Made by a program: the position numbers and the translations under genes
The notes under the pieces: model-generated
Seen by the model: the letters and a program-made list of their open reading frames with translations, nothing else
What the model was told of the DNA's origin: nothing
Database searches by the model: none
Shown: positions 1 to 5,230 of the stretch, piece by piece
Numbering within the stretch: the first letter of the stretch is position 1
Layout: each line of letters begins with the position of its first letter
Assembly (NCBI GenBank): GCA_900548935.1
Contig: URMR01000125.1
Coordinates: forward strand, 1-5,590
Direction: 5' to 3'
Source of the DNA: an uncultured Collinsella sp.
GTDB lineage: Bacteria; Actinomycetota; Coriobacteriia; Coriobacteriales; Coriobacteriaceae
DNA length: 5,590 bases

Positions 1-1281
1 GACATAGGCGCTGTTGGCTTCTTCGGAATAGCCTGTGTACAGCTGGTTCCATATAACATGGGCGTTGGTAAATAGTTCAATTGCCGTGAGTGCCAGGAGC
101 GGCATGATAATGGCCGGACGATGGGCTCGACGAAATGTTGGCCGCTCATTGAGTTTCTGCAACGCGTATCCTGCGGCCCACAGCGCAAAGAAGCTAAGCA
201 AAAATGCCGTGCGCGAGTAGAATCCGTTAGGAACGCGCATGCCGCACCAGACGTACTCGAGCGGGCTCAAAACGGAGCTTGCGACCAGGGTCATCGTGAC
301 GACGAGTGTTGCGATACGCGTCTTGATTGAAACCGTGCGGTTAACCAGCAAGCTCGCCGCAAGTAGCATCATGATGATGCCGCAATAGAACTGCGGTGTG
401 CTATCGTTGTTTACCCACATGCAGGGAAGAAAGCCCCTGATGAGCGATTTGAGGCTGGTTTTAAGTAGAGGGCCGAGTGCCAGAACGGAACCGCCCTTGG
501 ACATGGCAAGGATGGTCGGCAAAAAGGTCCAGGCGGACAGAAGCAGTCCAAGCGCGATAGCCCCGGCGAATCGCAGGGCCCGATCGAGCATGAGCTTCCA
601 GCTAAATCCTTCTTCTGTAACATAATCGATAAATTCGACCAATACGAAGATGCAGAGGAACAGGATGCTGATGTAGGCCGTATACCAGCAGAACATGACA
701 TTGAGCGCCGTTGCGATGACGAGGCGGGTCATGCGCTGCTTGCAGATGAGTTCGTAGCATCCGTGGGCGCAGATGGGCAGCAGGATGAGGCAATCGATCC
801 AGAGCGGGTTGCGCAGGTTGCTGATGATCCAGCTGCAAAATGTGAACGAGAGGGAAAGCAGGAATGCTGCGGGCTTGGGTAGGCCAAAGCGCTTTTGCAA
901 GAACCAGGCGCTGCTGATGTGGATGCAGCCGAGCTTGAGCGCGGTGATAACAAACACAAAGAGCGTCAGCTTGTCTTGAGGAAACAGTACACAGAGCAGG
1001 TTAAAGGGGCTGGCGAGATAGTAGCTGTAGAGCCCCCACGTGTTCATGCCCAGTCCCTGAGAAAAGGAGTAGCGAAGATTCTCCTCGCCCAAAAGGACGC
1101 GCCGGAACCAAGCAAAGAAGTCGATGTACTGGTACTTGAGGTCGCTAACGAGAAACGAGTTGTCGCCAAAGGGGTAGACGTGCCCCGTCGCTGCAAGTGC
1201 GACAAAGAGCGCGACGGTAAACGCAAAGCAGGCAGCATAGAATGCTACATTCTTGAACGTGCATTTATTGGACCGTGTCAT
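1..1281 (-). CDS. YfhO-family multi-spanning membrane protein, probable GT-C type glycosyltransferase (C-terminus cut by window edge)
   Basis: The minus-strand frame is open from an ATG at 1281 to the window edge: 427 codons with no stop. YfhO proteins are usually about twice that length, so roughly the N-terminal half is visible. After a first membrane helix (about residues 11-31) comes the family hallmark: PFGDNSFLVSDLKYQY (37-52), then QGLGMNTWGLYSYYLASPFN (75-94), in the first extracytoplasmic loop. Further hydrophobic segments lie at about 105-127, 138-154, 160-179, 186-218 and 235-259, with a conserved-looking NPLWIDCLILLP at 158-169. In Bacillus subtilis, YfhO works with the GT2 enzyme CsbB to glycosylate lipoteichoic acid, taking sugar from undecaprenyl phosphate on the outer face of the membrane; the same role is inferred here. 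The start overlaps the end of the CsbB-like gene by 17 bp and has a GAGGA ribosome site 6 nt upstream, so translation is probably coupled. The acceptor polymer cannot be read from sequence. Family assignment is confident; exact function is not. Confidence 0.88.
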   Translation of the reverse strand, partial: MTRSNKCTFKNVAFYAACFAFTVALFVALAATGHVYPFGDNSFLVSDLKYQYIDFFAWFRRVLLGEENLRYSFSQGLGMNTWGLYSYYLASPFNLLCVLFPQDKLTLFVFVITALKLGCIHISSAWFLQKRFGLPKPAAFLLSLSFTFCSWIISNLRNPLWIDCLILLPICAHGCYELICKQRMTRLVIATALNVMFCWYTAYISILFLCIFVLVEFIDYVTEEGFSWKLMLDRALRFAGAIALGLLLSAWTFLPTILAMSKGGSVLALGPLLKTSLKSLIRGFLPCMWVNNDSTPQFYCGIIMMLLAASLLVNRTVSIKTRIATLVVTMTLVASSVLSPLEYVWCGMRVPNGFYSRTAFLLSFFALWAAGYALQKLNERPTFRRAHRPAIIMPLLALTAIELFTNAHVIWNQLYTGYSEEANSAYV

Positions 1282-2233
1282 CAGATTCCTCGTTGGATTC
1301 TCGAATGATATAGATGGGACGTCGCTTGGTTTCCAAGTAGGCTTTTGCCAAGTATTCACCGATGATTCCTAAGCACAGAAGCTGCATGCCGCCAAACAGC
1401 GTTATGAGGCAGGCGAGCGACGGCCATCCGCCGACGGGATCGCCCCAAACGAGTGTTTTGACCAGGATGACGACGAATCCCAGAATGGCGATGAGGCAGA
1501 AGACGATACCCGTGAGGGCGGCGAGGGAGAGCGGCGCCGTGGAAAACGCGACGATGCCGTCGATGGAATAGAGGAGCAGCGACCAAAAGCTCCACTTGGT
1601 CTCGCCGGCTACGCGGTTGACGTTTACGTAGGGGAGCCATTTAGTCTTGAAGCCCACCCAGCCGTAAATACCCTTGGAAAATCGGTTATATTCGCCCATG
1701 GAGACGATAGCGTTGACCATGGGGCGCTTCATGAGCCTAAAGTCGCGTGCGCCGTCGACGATGTCCGCGTTGGAAATGCGGTTGATGATCTTGTAGAACA
1801 TGCGGGCGAAGAACGACCTGATCGGAGGCTCGCCTTTGCGGGTGGTCCTGCGCGTAGCGACGTTGTCGTAGGCTTCGGTTTGCAAGATCTCATACATCTG
1901 AGGCAGCAGCGAGGGCGGGTCCTGCATGTCGGCGTCCATGGTGGCGACATAGTCACCCTTTGCATGTTGGAGTCCGGCAAACAGTGCTGCCTCCTTGCCA
2001 AAGTTGCGTGAGAAAGCGTGCCAGTGGATGGCGTATGGATGCACCGCCGCGGCTTCTGCTTTCATGACGGAAAGCGTTTTGTCTGCCGAGCCATCGTCGA
2101 TGAGGACGGCTTCAAAGGAGATGCAGGGGTCTTGCTGGGTCATGATGCGAACGACGCCATCGAGCTCTTTAAGAAAGATCGGAAGCGATTCCTGCTCGTT
2201 GTAGCACGGCACGACAATGGAGATGAGCGGCAT
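1265..2233 (-). CDS. CsbB/GtrB-like GT2 glycosyltransferase, probable undecaprenyl-phosphate sugar synthase
   Basis: This 322-residue membrane-anchored enzyme is predicted to transfer a sugar from a nucleotide donor to undecaprenyl phosphate on the cytoplasmic face. The GT-A domain begins with ISIVVPCYNE (4-13). It carries DDGS (46-49) for nucleotide-sugar binding, RNFGKEAA (76-83), the metal-binding DAD at 100-102 followed by QDPP (104-107), and RDFRL (163-167). The segment RFSKGIYGWVGF (184-195) is typical of the GtrB/CsbB group. Two C-terminal membrane helices (about 228-258 and 271-297) and a basic-then-acidic tail complete the normal 310-340 residue architecture. It starts 6 nt after the stop of the preceding GT2 gene, with a GAGAGG site at 2243-2248 inside that gene's last codons, and its own 3' end overlaps the YfhO gene. 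CsbB-YfhO pairs are known to cooperate in lipoteichoic acid glycosylation. Which sugar it uses (GlcNAc, glucose or another) cannot be told from sequence. Confidence 0.93.
   Translation of the reverse strand: MPLISIVVPCYNEQESLPIFLKELDGVVRIMTQQDPCISFEAVLIDDGSADKTLSVMKAEAAAVHPYAIHWHAFSRNFGKEAALFAGLQHAKGDYVATMDADMQDPPSLLPQMYEILQTEAYDNVATRRTTRKGEPPIRSFFARMFYKIINRISNADIVDGARDFRLMKRPMVNAIVSMGEYNRFSKGIYGWVGFKTKWLPYVNVNRVAGETKWSFWSLLLYSIDGIVAFSTAPLSLAALTGIVFCLIAILGFVVILVKTLVWGDPVGGWPSLACLITLFGGMQLLCLGIIGEYLAKAYLETKRRPIYIIRESNEESDDTVQ
1287..1291 (-). promoter_or_regulatory. Ribosome binding site for the YfhO-family gene
   Basis: GAGGA on the minus strand, inside the 3' end of the upstream CsbB-like gene, ends about 5-6 nt before the ATG at 1281. 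It supports this start even though the gene overlaps its neighbour by 17 bp. Confidence 0.6.
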
Positions 2234-2239
2234 GGTGGT

Positions 2240-3211
2240 TTACCTCTCGTTTGGATTGGAAGTAGGGTGGCCGGGCTGGTCGTCGTAGGCGTATTTGCTG
2301 CACACGTTGACCTCCCACTGCTTTTTTTCGACCTTTGCTACAGAATCCAGGATGAATCCGGTTGCAAGGCTCAGGCTGCACAGGAACATAAACGACGCGG
2401 CGAGTATGGCGGTGGGGAAGCGCGGAACGAGGCCGGTCTGAAAGTACTCGACAACGATGGGCATGCCCAGGGCGAGACCAGTCACCGCAAACAGAAGCGC
2501 GACGAGGCTGAAGAACTTCAGCGGGCGGTAGTCCTTGAACAGCGTGCCGATCATCGCAACGACTTTAATGCCGTCGCTCACGGTATTGAGCTTGGACTCG
2601 GAGCCTTCCGGACGGTCTCGGTACTCGATGGGCACATCTTTGATGCGCCAGCGGTGGTCGACGGCGTGGATCGAGAGCTCGGTTTCGATTTGGAAGCCCT
2701 CGGAAAGCACAGGGAAGGTTTTAACAAACGGGCGGCTCATGGCGCGGTAGCCGGTCATGACGTCATCGAAGCTGTAGCCATAGATCCACTTGATCATGGC
2801 GCGAACTAGGTTGTTGCCAAAGCCATGGAAGGCGCGCTTGTTCTCCTCGGAGTAGGTGCCGTTGGAAAGGCGGTCGCCTACGGTCATGTCGGCCGTGCCG
2901 TTAAGGATGGGCTCGCAGAGGGCTTTGGCCGCCTCGGCGGGGTAGGTGTCGTCTCCGTCGACCATCAGGTAGCAATCGGCGTCGATATCGCGAAACATCT
3001 GGCGGCACACGTTGCCCTTTCCCTGGCGGGGTTCAAAGCGGACCGTGGCGCCGTGCTCGGTAGCGATGCGTGAGGTATCGTCCGATGAGTTGTTGTCGTA
3101 GACATAGACCGTCGCTTGCGGAAGCTCGCGGTGAAAGTCGTCGATGACCTTACCAATCGTGAGCGCTTCGTTGTAGCAAGGGATGATGACGGCGATGGAT
3201 TCAGAATTCAC
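2240..3211 (-). CDS. DPM-like GT2 family glycosyltransferase with two C-terminal membrane helices
   Basis: This 323-residue protein is probably a polyprenyl-phosphate glycosyltransferase and is the first gene of the minus-strand operon. The GT-A fold opens with IAVIIPCYNEA (6-16). It has the donor-binding DNNSSDDT (39-46), a Q-GKG element (63-66), the metal-binding DGDDTYP (85-91), VGDR (111-114), DVMTGYRAMSR (150-160) and FQIETELSIHA (173-183). RPEGSESKLNTVSDG (200-214) is a signature of the dolichyl/polyprenyl-phosphate sugar synthase-like branch. Hydrophobic helices at about 232-256 and 265-289 would anchor it. The start is a GTG at 3211, supported by AAGGAG 6 nt upstream. It is clearly a different subgroup from the CsbB-like enzyme downstream (different donor motif and a longer catalytic domain), so the two are unlikely to be recent duplicates. 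The sugar and the lipid are not determinable; a role making a second lipid-linked donor for surface glycosylation is inferred from context. Confidence 0.92.
   Translation of the reverse strand: MNSESIAVIIPCYNEALTIGKVIDDFHRELPQATVYVYDNNSSDDTSRIATEHGATVRFEPRQGKGNVCRQMFRDIDADCYLMVDGDDTYPAEAAKALCEPILNGTADMTVGDRLSNGTYSEENKRAFHGFGNNLVRAMIKWIYGYSFDDVMTGYRAMSRPFVKTFPVLSEGFQIETELSIHAVDHRWRIKDVPIEYRDRPEGSESKLNTVSDGIKVVAMIGTLFKDYRPLKFFSLVALLFAVTGLALGMPIVVEYFQTGLVPRFPTAILAASFMFLCSLSLATGFILDSVAKVEKKQWEVNVCSKYAYDDQPGHPTSNPNER
2243..2248 (-). promoter_or_regulatory. Ribosome binding site for the CsbB-like gene
   Basis: GAGAGG on the minus strand lies 9 nt before the ATG at 2233 and within the last codons of the upstream GT2 gene (whose TAA is at 2240-2242). 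Placing the site across the stop codon suggests translational coupling of the two glycosyltransferases. Confidence 0.6.
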
Positions 3212-3217
3212 TCAATG

Positions 3218-3223
3218 CTCCTT
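3218..3223 (-). promoter_or_regulatory. Strong ribosome binding site selecting the GTG start
   Basis: AAGGAG on the minus strand sits 6 nt before the GTG at 3209-3211. There is no ATG alternative upstream with comparable spacing, so this site decides the start of the DPM-like glycosyltransferase. Confidence 0.75.
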
Positions 3224-3241
3224 ATATATTCAATCCTTGAA

Positions 3242-3270
3242 AGTATAGCCGTTTGGGCTTGGCATCCTAA
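3242..3270 (-). promoter_or_regulatory. Candidate sigma-70-type promoter for the glycosylation operon
   Basis: The minus strand reads TATACT at 3242-3247 (five of six bases match the -10 consensus). Exactly 17 nt upstream of it is TTAGGA at 3265-3270, a weak -35 (three of six). Transcription would begin near 3235, leaving a leader of about 24 nt with the AAGGAG site in it. This is the only upstream intergenic space for the three-gene operon. Spacing and position are good, but the weak -35 keeps this tentative. Confidence 0.5.
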
Positions 3271-3326
3271 GATGTGGGTTAGTTCTCCAGTTTTGTTGCG
3301 CGTATCGTTTGCATGGCCGTCGGGTC

Positions 3327-3332
3327 TATACT
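3327..3332 (+). promoter_or_regulatory. Candidate -10 box of the ABC exporter promoter
   Basis: TATACT on the plus strand, 45 bp upstream of the exporter permease GTG, would place the transcription start near 3339 and give a leader of about 33 nt. No recognisable -35 hexamer lies at 16-18 nt (the sequence there is about ATCGTT), so the promoter may be weak or need an activator. The same TATACT appears on the other strand 80 bp away, serving the divergent operon. Confidence 0.4.
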
Positions 3333-3356
3333 GTTCGTTTGTCAACGATTACGAGT

Positions 3357-3363
3357 AAAGGAG
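3357..3363 (+). promoter_or_regulatory. Strong ribosome binding site selecting the permease GTG start
   Basis: AAAGGAG ends 8 nt before the GTG at 3372. It decides the start in favour of GTG 3372 over an in-frame TTG at 3309, which has no ribosome site and would overlap the putative -10 box. Confidence 0.75.
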
Positions 3364-3371
3364 TTGCATCC

Positions 3372-4217
3372 GTGTCGGATCAGACAAAGCAACAAGAAAC
3401 TCGCAGTCTGCCTGCGACGTTTGCTAAGAACGAATTTGAGAAGGATGCGTTTATCCTTCGTCAGCTGGTTACCAAGGATTTTAAGATCAAGTATCGCCGT
3501 AGCGTTCTGGGCGTCGCATGGTCGGTGCTCAACCCGTTGCTGATGATGATCGTCATGGCCATCGTGTTCTCGACGATTTTTGGCCAGGGCCGCAATGGCT
3601 CAATGACGCCCGAGATGTACCCGCTGTACTTGATCGTGGGTAACATTACCTTTGCCGTCATGTCCGAGTCTACGAACCAGGCCCTGACGTCTATCGTGGG
3701 CGCTGCCCCTCTGCTCAAGAAGGTTAAGGTGCACCGCTGGGTCTTCCCGGTGCAGAAGGTGCTCTTCTCGCTGGTCAACTTTGCCTTCTCGCTGGTCGCC
3801 GTCGCCATCGTCATGCTGTGGTTCCACGTTATGCCTTCTTGGCACCTCATTCTGCTGCCGGTTTGCCTGCTGCTGCTTATGTGCTTCTGCATGGGCCTGG
3901 GCATGATGCTCTCTGCTCTTACGGTCTTTTTCCGCGACGTTATGCATCTATGGAGCGTCGTCATTACGGCGTGGACTTACATTACGCCCATCTTCTGGAC
4001 GACTGACTACATTGCGCAAATGCCGCATCTCGTGCGTATCTTGATGTATGCGAACCCCATGTTCAACTACCTGCAGTTTATGCGCGATATCTTTCTGTTC
4101 CAGACTACGCCCTCGCTTATGACGTTTGGTATGTGCGTCGCTTGGGCGGTTCTTGCGCTTGTTATTGGCTATACCGTGTTCCATAAGTCCGAGCGCAAAT
4201 TTATCCTCTACATTTAA
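3372..4217 (+). CDS. ABC-2 type polysaccharide / teichoic-acid export permease (TagG/Wzm/RfbA-like)
   Basis: This 281-residue inner-membrane permease is half of an exporter that moves an undecaprenyl-linked glycan out of the cytoplasm. The N-terminal segment LRQLVTKDFKIKYRRSVLGV (29-48) leading into AWSVLNPLL is the characteristic amphipathic entry of Wzm/TagG permeases. About six membrane helices follow, near 50-72, 83-104, 127-150, 158-183, 193-210 and 251-270. FFRDVMHLWSVV (186-197) and the following YITPIFW (203-209) match the conserved late transmembrane region, and the short cytoplasmic tail with SERKFILYI also fits. Length is normal (about 260-290). The start at GTG 3372 is chosen because of AAAGGAG 8 nt upstream. 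The ATPase gene follows after 11 nt, the usual permease-ATPase order. The exported polymer (wall teichoic acid, rhamnan-type or another glycan) cannot be decided; no polymer assembly genes are in view. Confidence 0.93.
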   Translation: MSDQTKQQETRSLPATFAKNEFEKDAFILRQLVTKDFKIKYRRSVLGVAWSVLNPLLMMIVMAIVFSTIFGQGRNGSMTPEMYPLYLIVGNITFAVMSESTNQALTSIVGAAPLLKKVKVHRWVFPVQKVLFSLVNFAFSLVAVAIVMLWFHVMPSWHLILLPVCLLLLMCFCMGLGMMLSALTVFFRDVMHLWSVVITAWTYITPIFWTTDYIAQMPHLVRILMYANPMFNYLQFMRDIFLFQTTPSLMTFGMCVAWAVLALVIGYTVFHKSERKFILYI

Positions 4218-4221
4218 GGAG
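4216..4221 (+). promoter_or_regulatory. Ribosome binding site for the ABC ATPase gene, overlapping the permease stop codon
   Basis: AAGGAG begins within the TAA stop of the permease (4215-4217). Spacing is 7 nt to the ATG at 4229 and only 4 nt to an in-frame GTG at 4226, so the ATG is the better start. The overlap with the stop suggests coupled synthesis of the two exporter subunits. Confidence 0.7.
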
Positions 4222-4228
4222 TGCTGTG

Positions 4229-4996
4229 ATGACTGAATCTGTTGTTGATTACAGCGAGCAGCCTCTGGCTGTCGAGGTCGACGACGTCACCATGATTTTT
4301 AACATGGCGTCCGAGTCGCTGACCAATCTCAAGGAGTACTTCATCAAGCTCGCCAAGCACGAGCTGTTCTTTGAGGAGTTTAGGGCGCTTAAGCACATCT
4401 CGTTCGAGATTCATCGCGGCGAGGTCGTGGGTCTGGTCGGCACCAATGGTTCCGGTAAGTCTACGATGCTCAAGATTATCGCTGGCGTGCTTGAGCCTAG
4501 CGAGGGCAGCGTTAAGGTGCACGGTAACATCGCGCCGTTGATTGAGCTTGGTGCCGGCTTTGACCCCGAGCTGACTGCCCGCGAGAACATCTATCTGAAC
4601 GGCGCCCTGCTCGGCTATACCAAGGAGTTCATCGACGCCAACTTTGACGGCATTATTGAGTTTGCCGAGCTGCAGAACTTTGTCGATATGCCGCTTAAGA
4701 ACTTCTCCTCGGGCATGGTGGCGCGTATCGCCTTTGCAATCGCGACGATTACCGAGCCCGATATTCTGATCGTTGACGAGACGCTGTCCGTCGGTGACGT
4801 GTTCTTCCAGCAGAAGTGTGAGGACCGTATCCAGCACTTTATCCAGAGCGGCGACGTGACGGTTCTGTTCGTTTCGCACTCCATGGAGCAGGTTGAGCGC
4901 ATCTGCCAGCGTGCCGTTTGGATTGAGAAGGGTGACCTTCGCATGGATGGCCCGGTCGATGAGGTTTGTAAGGCGTATCGCGAGCAGTTCAACTAG
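4229..4996 (+). CDS. ABC transporter ATP-binding subunit for polysaccharide / teichoic-acid export (TagH/Wzt-like, short form)
   Basis: This 255-residue ATPase powers export by the adjacent permease. Visible motifs in order are Walker A GTNGSGKST (71-79), the TagH/Wzt/KpsT-type block IELGAGFDPELTARENIYLNG (105-125), the ABC signature as FSSGM (159-163), Walker B ILIVDE (179-184) with catalytic Glu184, the D-loop SVGD (187-190), and switch His217 in VSHSM. Before Walker A there is a stretch rich in charged and aromatic residues (about 24-52), as in other members of this family. The protein ends shortly after the nucleotide-binding domain (AYREQFN), so it lacks the C-terminal glycan-binding domain found in long Wzt proteins such as the O9a type, and also the long tail of Bacillus TagH. 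An in-frame GTG three bases upstream (4226) is less well spaced from the ribosome site. Assignment to the polysaccharide-export branch is confident; substrate unknown. Confidence 0.95.
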   Translation: MTESVVDYSEQPLAVEVDDVTMIFNMASESLTNLKEYFIKLAKHELFFEEFRALKHISFEIHRGEVVGLVGTNGSGKSTMLKIIAGVLEPSEGSVKVHGNIAPLIELGAGFDPELTARENIYLNGALLGYTKEFIDANFDGIIEFAELQNFVDMPLKNFSSGMVARIAFAIATITEPDILIVDETLSVGDVFFQQKCEDRIQHFIQSGDVTVLFVSHSMEQVERICQRAVWIEKGDLRMDGPVDEVCKAYREQFN

Positions 4997-4998
4997 GT

Positions 4999-5004
4999 TA
5001 TAAT
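4999..5004 (+). promoter_or_regulatory. Candidate -10 box (TATAAT) for the tRNA-Arg gene
   Basis: A perfect TATAAT starts 3 bp after the ATPase stop codon. Transcription would begin near 5011 in a GC-rich stretch, about 40 nt before the mature tRNA, which is a normal leader length. No convincing -35 lies 16-18 nt upstream; that sequence is inside the ATPase gene. Confidence 0.45.
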
Positions 5005-5006
5005 TA

Positions 5007-5028
5007 CTTGCGCCTGACAGGCTTGCGC
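5007..5028 (+). repeat. Short repeat/palindrome in the tRNA leader
   Basis: CTTGCGC occurs twice exactly 15 bp apart (5007-5013 and 5022-5028). Between them is a perfect 11-bp palindrome, GCCTG-A-CAGGC (5012-5022). The single-base centre makes an RNA hairpin unlikely, so this would be a DNA-level site or chance. Confidence 0.35.
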
Positions 5029-5050
5029 TTGCTTGGGCGTGCGGTTATTT

Positions 5051-5127
5051 GCTCCATTAGCTCAGTTGGATAGAGCAGGGGACTTCTAATCCCAAGGTCG
5101 ACGGTTCGAATCCGCCATGGAGCACCA
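5051..5127 (+). tRNA. tRNA-Arg (anticodon UCU), CCA end encoded
   Basis: A 77-nt tRNA including its genomically encoded CCA (5125-5127), decoding AGA (and AGG by wobble). The acceptor stem is seven perfect pairs (GCTCCAT with ATGGAGC), the D-stem is GCTC/GAGC, the anticodon loop is CTTCTAA with anticodon TCT at 5085-5087, and the T-loop is TTCGAAT. Two stem positions do not pair: the outermost anticodon-stem pair is G-A, and the second T-stem pair is A-C. The rest of the cloverleaf is normal, and an intact terminator follows 9 bp later, so it is probably functional. It lies 54 bp after the ABC ATPase gene on the same strand. Confidence 0.93.
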
Positions 5128-5136
5128 TCGTTTATT

Positions 5137-5168
5137 AAGCCCAGACCGCTTGGTGGTCTGGGCTTTTT
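5137..5168 (+). terminator. Strong rho-independent terminator after tRNA-Arg
   Basis: An 11-bp perfect inverted repeat (AAGCCCAGACC at 5137-5147 with GGTCTGGGCTT at 5155-5165) encloses a 7-nt loop and runs into five Ts (5164-5168). It ends the tRNA transcript and, if there is read-through, the whole ABC exporter operon. On the minus strand the hairpin is followed by AATAAA rather than a T tract, so it would be at best a weak terminator for aroQ. Confidence 0.92.
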
Positions 5169-5230
5169 CATCTTGTATGCTGCTGAAGCCGAGCGCGAGC
5201 AAGCCGCTGCTGTTTGTTGGGGTTGGCATT
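5169..5230. other. Short convergent intergenic spacer between terminator and aroQ
   Basis: These 62 bp separate the tRNA terminator from the aroQ stop codon. They hold two copies of GCTGCTG (5179-5185, 5206-5212) and two of AAGCCG (5186-5191, 5201-5206). No gene, hairpin with a T tract, or promoter is evident. Confidence 0.4.

Noticed and set aside
895..1308. Plus-strand open frame (137 codons) antisense to the YfhO-family gene
   Set aside because: The minus strand carries an uninterrupted YfhO reading frame with family motifs across the same bases; this is a shadow.
2018..2809. Long plus-strand open frame (263 codons) antisense to both GT2 genes
   Set aside because: It runs across the junction of two clear glycosyltransferase genes on the other strand, has no recognisable domain, and has the charged His/Asp/Arg-rich composition typical of an antisense shadow in GC-rich coding DNA.
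3221..3231. TATATA sequence as a -10 box for the minus-strand operon
   Set aside because: It lies directly against the ribosome binding site, so transcription would begin at or inside the GTG codon and lose that site. TATACT at 3242-3247 is better placed.
3309..3371. Upstream TTG start extending the permease by 21 residues
   Set aside because: It has no ribosome site, would cover the putative -10 box, and the extra residues are not typical of the family, whereas GTG 3372 has AAAGGAG at good spacing.
3461..3964. Minus-strand open frame (167 codons) antisense to the permease
   Set aside because: It lies wholly within the well-supported exporter permease and has no family resemblance.
4214..4879. 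Minus-strand open frame (221 codons) antisense to the ABC ATPase
   Set aside because: The opposite strand encodes a complete ATPase with all motifs. The antisense product shows no domain and has no ribosome site or promoter context.
5051..5230. tRNA-Arg 3' end as an integration site for a mobile element
   Set aside because: No integrase is present, no second copy of the tRNA 3' end is visible, and the tRNA is followed by its own terminator and a housekeeping gene. The window shows no sign of an inserted element.
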